Positions 9,085-18,955 of a DNA stretch of 64,000 nt are shown here, piece after piece. Position 1 is the stretch's first letter, and every line of letters starts with the position of its first letter. The notes beneath the pieces are model-generated. The model was given only the letters and a program-made list of their open reading frames with translations, did no database searches and was not told the origin of the DNA. The position numbers and the translations under genes were made by a program. The DNA lies in contig NC_084480.1 of assembly GCF_030035675.1 (NCBI RefSeq), positions 16,201,263 through 16,265,262 on the forward strand. Reading direction: 5' to 3'. The DNA is from Rhineura floridana. Taxonomy: Eukaryota > Chordata > Lepidosauria > Squamata > Rhineuridae.

Positions 9085-10380
9085 CCCAGGGAATGTAGTA
9101 GTTATCGAACTATTGTCTTAATATCCCATGCCAGTAAAATAATGCTCAAGATTCTACAACAAAGGCTCTTACCATATACGGAGCAAAAAATGCCAGATGT
9201 CCAAGATGGATTTAGAAAAGGAAGAGGCACCAGAGATCATATCGCAAACATACGTTGGATAATGGAACAGAGCAAGGAATTTCAGAAGAAAATCACCCTG
9301 TGCTTTATAGATTACAGCAAAGCCTTTGATTGTGTAGATCATGAAAAACTATGAAATGCTTTAAAAGAAATAGGGGTGCCACAACATCTGATTGTCCTGA
9401 TGCACAACCTATACTCTGCACAAGAGGCTACTGTAAGGACAGAATATGGAGAAACCAATTGGTTCCCAATCGGAAAGGGTGTGACACGGGGTGTATTTTA
9501 TCACCCTATTTCTTTAATCTATACACAGAACATATCATACGGAAAGCGGGATTGGACCAAGATGGAGTGCGAAAATTGGAGGGAGAAATATCAATAATTT
9601 AAGATATGCAGATGATACCATACTACTAGCAGAAACTAGTAATGATTTGAAATGAATGCTGTTGAAAGTTAAAGACGAAAGCACAAAAGCAGGACTACAG
9701 CTGAACGTCAAGAAGATTAAAGTAATGACAACAGATTTATGTAACTTTAAAGTTGTCAATGAGGACATTGAACTTGTCAAGGATTATCAATACCTTGGCA
9801 CAGTCATTAACCAAAATGGAGACAATAGTCAAGAAATTAGAAGGCTAGGACTGGCAAGGGCAGCTATGAGAGAACTAGAAAAGGTCCTGAAATGCAAAGA
9901 TGTATCACTGAACACTAAGGTCAGGATCATTCAGACCATGGTATTCCCGATCTCTATGTATGGATGTGAAAGCTGGACAGTGAAAAAAGTGGATAAGAGA
10001 AAAATCAACTCATTTCAAATGTGGTGTTGGAGGAGAGCTTTGCTCATACCACGGACTGCGAAAAAGACAAATAAATTGGGTGTTAGAACAAATTAAACTA
10101 GAACTATCACTAGAAGCTAATATGATGAAACTTAAGTTATCATACTTTGGACACATAATGAGAAGACGTGATTCACTAGAAAAGACAATAATGCTGGGAA
10201 AAACAGAAGGGAGTAGAAAAAGAGGAAGGCCAAACAAGAGATGGATTGATTCCATAAAGCTACAGACCTGAATTTATCAGATCTGAACAGGGTGGTTCAT
10301 GACAGTTGCTCTTGGAGGTCATTGATTCATAGGGTCGCTGTAAGTCATAATCAACTTGAGGGCACATAACAACAATAAGG
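9085..10380 (+). mobile_element. BovB/RTE LINE, 5'-truncated, degraded ORF
   Basis: The reverse transcriptase is recognisable: motif A CFIDYSKAFDCVDHEKL (9298-9351), motif B around CILSPYFFNLYTEHII (about 9500-9540), and motif C RYADDTILLAE (about 9603-9635). The C-terminal part reads TMVFPISMYGCESWTVKK and later KRGRPNKRWIDSIK, typical of BovB. The frame is broken several times: a TGA follows DHEKL where Trp is expected, there is a shift before motif B, and another stop lies just before motif C. The 3' end GGGTCGCTGTAAGTCATAAT then ACATAACAACAATA is the BovB tail. About the last 1.3 kb of a roughly 3-kb element is present. Confidence 0.88.
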
Positions 10381-10840
10381 CTGTGATTTTGTATAGCAGG
10401 ACTAGAATTGCCATCTGATCTCAAATCTGAATGATCTCTCTTGAATTTTTGTTTGAATTTCTGGTAAGAGCAGGCAGGAAAGAAGATTCCACAAGAATAA
10501 TGTTTTCCCTGGCCTGGCTTCATGTAATCAGGCAATTCTGAATCTATGAAATTTAGATTACAATCTAAGATGTAGATCAGCTTTTTAGGAATCCTGATTT
10601 TCTTTGAAAATAAAAATAGAGAAAGATAAAACACACACACACACACACAAAAGTGCCTAGCCCACATGGTGGAGTAGATTGTCTTGCATGTTCTCAAAAC
10701 TATAGTTTACAGATGCCAAGTGTCTTTGAAGTGGGATGGTTTTCTATTACATAGAGTGCAACCGGAGCTGGGGTTGGCTCAGGCACTTGGACATGCAGTT
10801 GTGAACAGATATTTGCATGAAATGAGACTAAGAGTTGTAA
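10381..10840. other. Intergenic, (CA)n tract only
   Basis: The only feature is a (CA) run at about 10630-10650. No gene or dispersed repeat is recognised. Confidence 0.45.
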
Positions 10841-11050
10841 CCAGCAAAAGTTTACTCAGAGCAGACCCATTGAAATTATTGGGCATGACTAACTTAGGTC
10901 TGTTAATTTCTGTGGGTCTACTCTAAGTAGAACTGAGTTGCATACAGCCCTAACAGTATAATGTTAGCCTCATCTACTCAGAAGCAAGTCCTGTTGAATT
11001 CAATGGGCTTCATTCCCAGCCTCAGGTAAGCCGGGCTAGGATTACAGCCT
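10841..11050. repeat. MITE family H copies
   Basis: The arms ACTCAGAGCAGACCCATTGA and GTGGGTCTACTCTAAGTAGA are inverted repeats around TGACTAACTTAGGTCTGTTA. A second partial copy (CTACTCAGAAGCAAGTCC) abuts it. Related copies are at 12.2, 25.0, 46.5 and 50.3 kb. Confidence 0.65.
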
Positions 11051-11084
11051 TACATTAGGCACATCTGCACCATACATGTAAAGT

Positions 11085-11218
11085 GGTGTTCTTCAGCCTT
11101 GGGTTCCCAGATGTTGTTAGACTACAACTCCCACCAACCCCAGCTTAGACAATGAACAAGGATGATGGGAGTTGTAATCCAACAACACCTGGGGACCAAA
11201 GGTTGAAGAACAGCGATG
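11085..11218. repeat. MITE family A, palindromic
   Basis: The left arm GGTTCCCAGATGTTGTTAGA and ACTACAACTCCCACCA are mirrored by GGGAGTTGTAATCCAACAAC and a closing CACCTGGGGACC. It is about 130 bp with a very strong fold-back. Confidence 0.8.
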
Positions 11219-11224
11219 TAAAGC

Positions 11225-11470
11225 ACCATGAAACCACTTGAAACAGCCATGGCTTCCCCCAAAGAATCTTGGAAACTGTTTTTTATAAAGGTGCTGAGAG
11301 TTGTTAGGAGATTCCTATCCCTGTCATAGAGCTACAGTAAGCGGAGTTCTGCAGGAGGGGAATAGGGGTCTCCTAACAACTCTCAGCATTCTTCAGAAAT
11401 TACACTTCCCAGGATGCTTTGGGGGAAGCCATGGCTGTTTAAAGTTGTATCATAGTGCATTAAACATATA
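11225..11470. repeat. MITE family B, long form
   Basis: The outer arms GCCATGGCTTCCCCCAAAGA and TTTGGGGGAAGCCATGGC flank an inner inverted pair AGAGTTGTTAGGAGATTCCT / AGGGGTCTCCTAACAACTCT. It is the longest copy of the family here. Confidence 0.75.
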
Positions 11471-11739
11471 GTGTGGACTAGTATTTCCAAAAATGAGATG
11501 GCCAGAGAACAGAAATGTTTTGAAAAGGGCACTTCAATTTGTGCTTTGTTCCCAGGCTCTCAGAAATGTCTTCACGTGCATTGATAATTCTAGCATTGAT
11601 ATTCACATGCCTTTTTAATGTTGGTTAATTTTTGGTTGAGTTAAATTGATGCAATTGTTGAATGCTGCTGCTGTTTCTGTTGTTTTGCTTTAATGTCACC
11701 TATATTGTGTAAATTGGCTCTTGCCAAACAGTTGCCCTG

Positions 11740-11825
11740 CAGATCTTTTAGATTACAACTGCCATGCTGGCTGGGGCTGATGGGAGTTGTCGTACAACAT
11801 ATCTGGAGGGCACCAAGTTGATGAA
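11740..11825. repeat. MITE family A fragment
   Basis: ATTACAACTGCCATGCTGGC followed by GGGAGTTGTCGTACAACA and ATCTGGAGGGCACCA corresponds to the centre and right arm of family A. Confidence 0.6.
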
Positions 11826-11994
11826 AACTGGTGTAAAGCCTTTGTAACTCTGTTTCCAAAACAATATCTTCCCAGGTTTTGGAAATTCCAACTAAGCTAC
11901 ATTGTTTCCAAAAACTCTCAGAAGAAAGTTTCCTGAGAAATTGTTAAGCATTTTGCACAATGCTGCTTATTTTATATGAAATTGTATAGCAGTC

Positions 11995-12140
11995 AGGGGT
12001 AGTCAGTGTAGGCTAATTGGACTCTGGATGTCACTGGGCTCCAAACTCCCATCAGCCCCAACCGGCATGGTCAATGGTCAGAAATACTGAGTGGTAGTCC
12101 AGCAAAATTTGGAGGGCACCATGTTGGCTACCCCTGCATA
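11995..12140. repeat. MITE family A, diverged copy
   Basis: GGGTAGTCAGTGTAGGCTAA with CAAACTCCCATCAGCCCC and the mirrored AGGGCACCATGTTGGCTACC show the fold-back, with more mismatches than in other copies. Confidence 0.65.
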
Positions 12141-12204
12141 GCTTCTGCCAGTTGGGGATAACTTTATTACATATGATATTGTGAGAGTTGCTCTGGCTAT
12201 ATTA

Positions 12205-12335
12205 GAATTTGGGGTGGTATTCAATGCTAGTCCTTCTCAGAGTAGACTCATGGAAGTTAAAAACATGATTGACTAAGGTTCATTAATTTCAGTGGATCTA
12301 TTCTGAGTAGGATTTAGTTGAATGCAACCCATGGT
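12205..12335. repeat. MITE family H
   Basis: TCAGAGTAGACTCATGGAAG and the mirrored CAGTGGATCTATTCTGAGTA surround a central TGACTAAGGTTCATTAAT. Confidence 0.65.
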
Positions 12336-12339
12336 GTTT

Positions 12340-12512
12340 ACTTTTAGGCAGTGTTACAGAGGCTTACGTTATGTTTATTTTGATTTTTGTAACAACTTGG
12401 TTAAATGGTATGCTTAATGTCTAATGTATTATTATGTTTTGTATGTCGCCCAGAGTGGCTGGGTAACCAGCCAGATGGGCGACTAATAAATCCAAGAATA
12501 AATAAAGAATAA
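12340..12512 (+). repeat. L2-like LINE 3' end
   Basis: The 3' end reads TATGTCGCCCAGAGTGGCTG then GATGGGCGACTAATAAAT and an A-rich tail, a structure shared with the L2 copy ending at 20.7 kb. No coding part remains. Confidence 0.55.
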
Positions 12513-12559
12513 AAATATCAACAGCCTGCTCTTTCAATAACCTTCAGTGTGCTAGTAAA

Positions 12560-12690
12560 ACACTAAGGCTGCTGCAAGCCAGTACACATTGACCTGGAAG
12601 CAAGTCCTGTTGAACTTAATGTCCCATTGAACCTAAGAACCTTACTTCTGAATAGATTTCTACTGGATTGCACTGTAAGCTCATAACCGT
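12560..12690. repeat. MITE family H fragment, diverged
   Basis: Contains GAAGCAAGTCCTGTTGAACT and a mirrored ACTTCTGAATAGATTTCTAC, weakly palindromic. Confidence 0.4.
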
Positions 12691-12862
12691 CTTCTCCCAC
12701 CCCCCACCTCCAACAAGACACCAATATATTGCTTTTTTTAAAAATATACAATCTTAAGTAGAGGCAGGGATGCAATTGCAATGTAGATCCTGCATCGAGT
12801 AGGAGACTGAACTAGATGACTCCAAGGTCTCTTCCAACTCTAAAATTCTGTGCTTCTATAAT

Positions 12863-13425
12863 GATAATTAGTCAAGAAATCAGAAGAAGGCTAGAACTGG
12901 GGAGGGCAGCTATGAGAGAACTAGAAAAGGTCCTCAAATGCAGTGATGTATCACTAAACACTAAAGTCAGGATAATCAGACCATGGTATTCCCGATCTCT
13001 ATGTATGGATGTGAAATTTGGACAGTGAAAAAAGCGGATAAGAGAAAAATCCACTCATCTGAAATGTGGTGTTGGAGGAGAGCTTTGTGGATACCGTGGA
13101 CTGTGAAAAAGACAAATAATTGGTGTTAGAACAAATTAAACCAGAACTTTCACTAGAAGCTAAAATGATGAACCTGAGGTTGTCATACTTTGGACGCATA
13201 ATGAGAAGACCTGATTCACTAGAAAAGACAATGATGCTGGGGAAAACAGAAGGGAGTAGAAAAAGAGGAAGGCCAAACAAGAGATGGATTGATTCCATAA
13301 AGGAATCCACAGACCTGAACTTACAAGATCTGAACAGGGTGCTTCACAACAGATGCTATTGGAGGTCCCTGATTCATAGGGTCACCATAGGTTGTAATCG
13401 ATTTGAAGGCACATAACAATAATGG
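12863..13425 (+). mobile_element. BovB/RTE LINE, 3' fragment
   Basis: Encodes the C-terminal BovB segments RRLELGRAAMRELEKVLKC, then LEQIKPELSLEAKMMNLRLS and KRGRPNKRWIDSIKESTDLN, in more than one frame. It begins about 970 nt into the sequence kept in the 9.1 kb copy, near its RT C-terminus, and ends in ATAGGTTGTAATCGATTTGA and CACATAACAATAA. About 560 bp. Confidence 0.85.
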
Positions 13426-13509
13426 TGATAATAGCAGTACTTGGAGATACATCATTGTACTTTAGATGGATATTGAGAGTCATCTGAACACAAACTTAAA
13501 AAACAACCT

Positions 13510-13742
13510 ATAGTGCTATCAATGGATACTAACCCTGATGACTATATGTTCTACCTCCACTGTTGGAGGCAGTATGCTTCTGAATACCACAGGATTGCTG
13601 GGAAATGCAGGATTGGAGAGTGATGTTGCACAATGTGAGCTTGTGGGCTTCCTATAGGCATCTGGGTGGCCACTGTGAGAACAGGATGCTGGACAAGATG
13701 GGCCACTGGCCTGATCCAGCTGGGCTCTTCTTATGTTCTAAC
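13510..13742 (+). repeat. CR1 LINE 3' end
   Basis: CTATCAATGGATACTAACCC, GGAGGCAGTATGCTTCTGAA and GATGCTGGACAAGATGGGCC match the 3' UTR of the long CR1 copy, ending CTTCTTATGTTCT. Confidence 0.85.
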
Positions 13743-14110
13743 CCAGGGGTTCCCAAACATTTCCCCCCATGGACCACTAGAAAATTGTCAGTGGTCTTGG
13801 AGGACCACTTAATGACGTTTCTGCTTGTTTTAGCCAGTTTAAATGCACTGTGGTAGGTGCTTTGTGAGTTTTACATGCAATTTTAATTGCTTCTTTTATA
13901 TCTTATATTGTGTTTTATAATATCACAGTTTGCATTCCATAGAATTCAAACTGTAATGCCATAAAACACAATACAAGAAATACAAAGAAGCAATAACAAC
14001 GCAAATAAAAAATAAATATGAACATTTAATGCAGACGTGCCATGGACTACCTGAATGAAACCTGTGGGCCGCTGGTGGTCCATGGACCACAGTTAGGGAT
14101 CCGTTGCCCT
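13743..14110. repeat. hAT-like MITE family C
   Basis: The terminus CAGGGGTTCCCAAACATTT pairs loosely with the right-hand ATGGACCACAGTTAGGGATC. An inner inverted pair runs from TTCTTTTATATCTTATATTG to CAATACAAGAAATACAAAGA. Copies of similar length lie at 33.35-33.72 and 56.65-57.0 kb. It ends about 340 bp before the CRE of the promoter below. Confidence 0.75.
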
Positions 14111-14451
14111 AACCTGTGCAGCTCTCAGCCTCAAGCCTCTCTCCGGTCTTCCCTTAAAACCCTGCGAAGAAGCCCCAGAACGAACGGAAAATAACAACTG
14201 CCTTTTGCTGCTGTTGCTGTTCCCACGTCCAGTTTGCTGGAACAAAAGCTGCTTAGGCCAGAGCGTGGTAACCAAAACGCTTTTATCTTCTTCTGCACCC
14301 CCTCCCCCTTACACACACGAGTCTCCCGCTCTCATCGCACGCCTGAACCGGCTGCCCCCTCCCTTCCTCCACCACCCCGGAGGGGGCAGCTGCGGTTGCA
14401 ACCAGCCGGAGCCAACAGCAGGTGGCTGCCCGGTGATTGACAACCCTTCCA

Positions 14452-14459
14452 TGACGTCA
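14452..14459. promoter_or_regulatory. CRE palindrome TGACGTCA
   Basis: A perfect consensus CREB/ATF site inside the CpG island, followed about 30 bp later by TTCTTTATGCC, a weak TATA-like element. A start of transcription at roughly 14,510-14,530 would place the CRE 50-80 bp upstream, the usual position in cAMP-responsive promoters. Confidence 0.7.
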
Positions 14460-14514
14460 TGCAGGTGGGCAGGGCGCCGGGAGGCGTTCTTTATGCCTGG
14501 CTATTGAGGCAGAA

Positions 14515-14788
14515 GCTGGGAAGCGACAGAGGCGAGCCCGGCGCTGCCGATCAGGTCAGGACACGGAGCGATAGTGGAAGCGGGGCGGGAGGCAGAACAG
14601 CCAGCGGAGCTGTGCGCGCTTGTGTGTGCGCGCGCGCGCGCCTGGGTCTATTTCTGGCTGGTGCTTTTAAATGGGAAATGCATCTTCTAGGTGACGCTTC
14701 GTGGCAAGGAGGGAGACAAGCCATCGGGCGCGAGGGAGCGAAGGACCACCCTTCCTGGGCTCATTCCGCTGTCCGGGCTGGTCCAGAG
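14515..14788 (+). other. MAPK4: Predicted MAPK4 non-coding exon 1
   Basis: The 3' edge is well supported: CCAGAG|GTGAGTG is a near-consensus donor with the intron starting at 14,789. The 5' edge is approximate, set about 60 bp downstream of the CRE. An ATG at 14,678 stays open for 37 codons to the donor. If spliced to the acceptor at 61,901 it would add four codons and then stop, giving a 41-codon upstream ORF. No other gene on this strand lies between here and the MAPK4 coding exon, so it is taken as the MAPK4 leader exon. Transcript evidence would settle it. Confidence 0.6.
14582..14590 (+). promoter_or_regulatory. GC box (Sp1-type)
   Basis: GGGGCGGGA matches the Sp1/KLF consensus. It lies within the presumed first exon, common in CpG-island promoters. 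Confidence 0.5.
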
Positions 14789-15411
14789 GTGAGTGAGCAG
14801 CGCCTTCATTCTTAATTCCGCGCGGGGGGATGATGCTCTTTCTCAATGAGTTCAAAGCAGACTCCGTGCGCGCGCGCTCGTGTGCGGGGCTGAGAGATCT
14901 ACGGCCAGGAAGGATGAAATGAGACCGGCAACCCAAACTCCTCCATGCCGAGGCGGGAGGAAAGGCAAGAGGCAGCCGTGCGGCTTCCCTCGCCTCTGCG
15001 CCTCCGTTTACGAGTCCTGCAAAGGATCCGCTCCTCTCCATTGTCCTAGCACCAGAGAGAGAGAAAAACCTGGAGTCCACGCCTGATTGTTCCCGGGGAA
15101 TAGATGGGAGCTGGTGGATGCGGCGGCTGCCGTGGCTGCCTGAGGTTTTTTCAGGACAGGGTGACGGGAGGCGAGTGTGGCTGGGGAGGCACCTTTCCGC
15201 TTCTTTTCCTTCTTCCCTCCCCTTGCCGTCTCGGATCCTTTTGCGCGTTTTACTCGGGAGGAAGCCCCTCGTCATTTAGTGCGACTTGACTCGGTAGGAA
15301 GCCCCTCAGTCTTCGGTGGGGCTCGGGACTGGAAAGTGTGGAGAACTGCAGCGTTAGGAATGGCTTAACCCGGGGACCTGGGAGAATGGGCTGTTGCGTT
15401 TCAAAGACAGC

Positions 15412-15555
<144 letters not shown>

Positions 15556-15667
15556 TACCATTGCATTGCATTGCACTGCGCCAGGAAACCTGCACTATTG
15601 TCCTCCTTGTGCCCTGTGGATAGGCGGAAGGGGACTCTCCAGGGTCAGGTGGCACTCTCCATTTCAG

Positions 15668-15714
15668 GTACTGATCTGATGCCCGCTTGGCTGCGCTGAG
15701 CACTGCGTCGGCAG
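15668..15714 (+). other. Possible alternative 5' UTR exon
   Basis: CACTCTCCATTTCAG is an acceptable acceptor ending at 15,667, and GGCAG|GTAAGA at 15,714/15,715 is an excellent donor. They bound a 47-nt exon-like segment just after the CpG island. The donor could instead belong to a longer alternative first exon. Speculative. Confidence 0.3.
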
Positions 15715-15742
15715 GTAAGAAGTTGCCGAGGGAGTGCATCCA

Positions 15743-15938
15743 AGGGAAAGGGCCATAGCTCAGTGGCAGAGCATCTGCCTTGCATGCAGAAGGTCCCAGG
15801 TTCGATCCTTGGTGTCTCCAGGTAGGGTGGGAGAGGTCCCTGTCTGAAACCTTGGGGAGCTGCTGCCAGTCAGTGCAGACAGTACTTAGCTAATGGATCA
15901 AGAATCTGACCTTGGTGTAAGGCAGCTTCCTGTGTGCC
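15743..15938 (+). repeat. SINE A, full length
   Basis: The head GGCCATAGCTCAGTGGCAGA, B-box GGTTCGATCC, body CTGCCAGTCAGTGCAGACAG and tail AAGGCAGCTTCCTGTG are all present. One of the best-preserved tRNA heads in the window. Confidence 0.88.
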
Positions 15939-16017
15939 ATACTAGTAGCACTAAGGGATATGACAGTATATTTCTTACAGGCTCTTGCATTCTCCTTCCC
16001 TAATTTGTTGTCCTTTG

Positions 16018-16246
16018 AATGGAAGCAGACTGCCTTCAAGTCGATCCCGACTTATGGGCGACCCTACGAATAGGGTTTTCATGGTAAGCGGTATTCAGAG
16101 GGGGGTTACCATTGCCTTCCTCTGAGGCTGAGAGGCAGTGACTGCCCCAAGGCCACCCAGTGAGCTTCGTGGCTGTGTGGGGATTGGAACCCTGGTCTCC
16201 CAGGTCATAGTCCAACACGATAACCACTACGCCACACTGGCTCTCA
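16018..16246 (-). repeat. SINE B, reverse orientation
   Basis: Begins with the tail complement ACTGCCTTCAAGTCGATCCC, then CCATTGCCTTCCTCTGAGGC, and ends with the head complement AACCACTACGCCACACTGGC. Confidence 0.88.
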
Positions 16247-16309
16247 AGTGGTGTATTCTAGGGACCAGGATTTATGATAACAACCTGATTGAAGAAAAGT
16301 TGTTAATAA

Positions 16310-16400
16310 CTTGAGAGCTGCAGTGCAATCCTATTCAGAAATCCCAGTGAGTTCAACGGGGCTTCCTCCCAGGTAATGGGGTATAGGATTGTAACCTCAG
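16310..16400. repeat. MITE family H fragment
   Basis: TGCAATCCTATTCAGAAATC with AGTGAGTTCAACGGGGCTTC resembles the asymmetric H variants at 46.25 and 63.7 kb. Confidence 0.4.
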
Positions 16401-16534
16401 TGTAATGTGGGAAGGGATGAACTGGGATATTGCTAGTTCAATCCAACCTCTGCACCAAACATTTCTCAGTGGTCGCAGGCAAGGCGCTGTCCTCCCCAGC
16501 AACACATCAGCAATGTGGAGACAGTTCTGGATTG

Positions 16535-16850
16535 CTTTACAGCAGCCTTCCCCAATCCCTCTCCAGGCCACACCCTTTACCAGTCCTCCTTCATGTCCTC
16601 ATTGAGTGTTTTTGCCTGGCTGGAGTGTGCACTTGAACTCTGACCCTGCCTTTTGCTTAACTGGATGGAGGGTAGGCAGGTGTGTGTAGAAACTAGCCTA
16701 CTGTACAAGGATACCATTTCCATTCTTTGCTCCACCCACTTTTGCCTCTGGCTGGCCCCACCCACCACTGGCGTGTGGCCCCTGGAAGGTTGCCCAGAAG
16801 ACAATGCGGCTCTTGGTCTGCAAAAGGTTTCCCACCTGTGTTCTAGGATC
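16535..16850 (+). repeat. hAT-like MITE family I
   Basis: Contains TTTGCCTGGCTGGAGTGTGC, TGGATGGAGGGTAGGCAGGT and GCTCCACCCACTTTTGCCTC and ends CAAAAGGTTTCCCACCTGTG. It aligns with the reverse complement of 38.96-39.33 kb and the outer parts of 49.09-49.65 kb. Confidence 0.6.
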
Positions 16851-17127
16851 AGAAGGTAGAGTGCCTCTGAATGCAAGGTGCTGTGAAGCAGCATTAGGAA
16901 AGGGCAGTTTTTCTCATGCCCTTATCTCAATATGCTTCTTACAGATAAGTTCTCACATGCCAGAACCTAAGCAAAGCCCAAGTTGCTTGCATTCAACACA
17001 AGTGTGAGATTACTCATAAAAAATGTACACCTGTATTCCATGTGGGTCCTGGCAGGCCTTGTAGGTACAGACACTGCATATGAATCGGATTACTCGAGAT
17101 ATGTACAAAATATTTGTAGGTTAACCA

Positions 17128-17375
17128 GTTTAAGGGCAGAAACACACTCACTTGTCCTGTCTGTACCTCTCTCTTCTGAAAATGGGGGCACATGACACTA
17201 GTCAAACCCCACCCCTTTTTACTGTAAAACCTGGTTGGAGCAGCTCAAGTGTGTTTTTTAAAAATTCAGCTTCAAAGATTTCGCAACTGATTGGCAGATC
17301 AACCCATCCCCCCTCCACGTGTGGCCAGTGGAAACGCTTTGCTGTAGGTGACTGGTGTGTTCACAACCTAAGTTA
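17128..17375 (+). repeat. MITE family D
   Basis: Ends are AGGGCAGAAACACACTCACT and GGTGTGTTCACAACCT, a loose inverted pair. The core holds GTCAAACCCCACCCCTTTTT and CTGATTGGCAGATCAACCCA. Four copies in the window (17.1, 24.45, 37.7 and 44.07 kb), in both orientations. Confidence 0.65.
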
Positions 17376-17650
17376 TTTATATATATTTCATTGTTGTGTT
17401 CCCTCCCCAATTATAATATTAAGCTGTTTGAACTTTAGAAACAGTCTCTTGTTGCCTCTTGAAGTTACTCTTAAACAGAGAACTGTCCGAAGTCCACTTT
17501 TATCATCTACATATCTGCATTTCCTAAATAACGAGGTTCCGCTGAGGTTCAAAACACTCAGATTTTCAAAGTTCATTATAACTTAATGAAATGGTGCTTA
17601 AGCACTAATGCCAAGGCTTCTGACATATCATCCGTTTCTTTTTCTGTAAT
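17376..17650. other. Intron, no recognised feature
   Basis: AT-rich sequence. Nothing identified. Confidence 0.4.
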
Positions 17651-17766
17651 AGCCAGGACACCCTTTCTGTAGGCTGCTCAGAAGCATCTGGCTTGCCACT
17701 GTTTGAAATATGATACTGGACTGGTAGACCTTTGGTCAGATCCAGCAGGTCCTTCTTACACTCTTA
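17651..17766 (+). repeat. CR1 LINE 3' tail fragment, diverged
   Basis: AGAAGCATCTGGCTTGCCAC, GATACTGGACTGG and CAGATCCAGCAGGTCCTTCT follow the CR1 3' UTR order with many changes, so it is an old copy. Confidence 0.6.
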
Positions 17767-18084
17767 GAACTTTTGTAAGCAAATACTTCACTGACAATTA
17801 CGTACAGCCAGTAGTGTAGTGGCAAATTCAACAATGAAGGGTCCCTTCATAATAATCACAGGCATGCCCCCTAAGATTATAGAATAATCTGGCCAGGTAT
17901 GAATACTGCTTTCTGCTTCTCTATCACTGTCACCATTTTACAGTCCTTTCTCACTGTCAGAGATACTGCTTGAATTACCTAATTCAGTGTCTATCTCCTG
18001 CTGCTACCAGACTGCTTGATATAGATGGGATGCTATCACCAGGATTTACTGTCTCTTCTTCTGCAGTCACACAGTTCTCACTCT
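17767..18084. other. Intron, no recognised feature
   Basis: Nothing identified. Confidence 0.35.
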
Positions 18085-18325
18085 CCACAACTTGGCTTTT
18101 TGAAGTAGGAACTACTAGGAACTCCTTTCACTTTGATTGGCTCCAATTAGCAGAAAACAACAAGGAAGCAAGTTGAATAATTGTTCTAAGTGGCTAACAC
18201 ACTCACCTTTCATGCTCAGTGGCTCATAGGATGCTGCAGACATATGGAGCCTGCTGGGACCTGGCTCCCAAAAAAGTAAGGAATCTAAGACCTCCCATCC
18301 TGAGACCTTGGATGACTACAGCTTC
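18085..18325 (-). repeat. Family G repeat, reverse copy
   Basis: The reverse complement of the 1.96-2.13 kb copy: CCTTTCATGCTCAGTGGCTC, ATAGGATGCTG and TAAGACCTCCCATC correspond to its left half. Confidence 0.5.
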
Positions 18326-18654
18326 TCTGTCTCTGGACCGTTGTGTGTTTCTAGCTATCTGTTAACTTGACAGTAGCAAATGGCAAGACGGGGAAGCACT
18401 TTGCCTCCTAGCAGTGGAATCACTGCTACTTACTGGGAGGAAGAGTGAGAGGGGCAAGGCTCCAGGAAGGTTGGCACTATACAAATGCACTAGCAAGAGC
18501 ACCGTATTGGTTCCAGCAGTGTGCTTACACAGCACCAACCTCCCTACTGTCTTGTCTTCCCACTCTCTTTCTCTGTAAGCAGTAGCAATCTGCCTGCTAG
18601 AATGCCAGGTGAGCACACACCCCCAGCCACTTGCTACTGTTAACTAGGCAGGGG

Positions 18655-18777
18655 CAGCCAACATGGGCCCTCCAGATGTTGCTGAACTCCACCTCTCCTT
18701 GTGCCTGACTGTTGGCCATGCTGGCTGGGGCTGATAGAAGCTAGAGTCCAGTAACATCTGGAGGACACCATCTTGGA
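18655..18777. repeat. MITE family A
   Basis: GGCCCTCCAGATGTTGCTGA with the mirrored AGTAACATCTGGAGGACACC around GGCCATGCTGGCTGGGGCTG. Confidence 0.75.
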
Positions 18778-18955
18778 GGCAGGACACTTCTGAAAACCAG
18801 TTGCCAGTAGCCACAGGAGGGGAGAGTGCTCTTGCACTCAGGTCCTGCTTGCTGGCTTGCCAGAGGCATCTGGTCAGCCACTTTGTGAACAGGATGTTGG
18901 ACTAGATGGGCCACTAGCCTGATGTAGAAAGGATCTTCTTATGTTCTTATGGAAC
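18778..18955 (+). repeat. CR1 LINE 3' end
   Basis: CAGGACACTTCTGAAAACCA, GGACTAGATGGGCCACTAGC and a tail CTTCTTATGTTCTTATGG. It directly follows a MITE A copy. Confidence 0.85.

Larger units (their letters stand above)
14200..15400. promoter_or_regulatory. CpG island, probable MAPK4 promoter
   Basis: GC content and CpG density rise abruptly here (for example CGCGCGCGCG runs near 14.63 and 14.87 kb) against AT-rich, CpG-poor flanks. It contains a CRE palindrome, GC boxes and consensus splice donors on the + strand. The only coding exon downstream on this strand is MAPK4, which in other vertebrates has a non-coding first exon tens of kilobases upstream. Assignment to MAPK4 is therefore inference from position and strand. 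The long antisense open frame across it has no family resemblance and is a product of high GC. Confidence 0.8.

Noticed and set aside
14667-15275. 202-codon minus-strand frame in the CpG island
   Set aside because: High GC removes stops. No recognisable domain, and splice donors point to the + strand.
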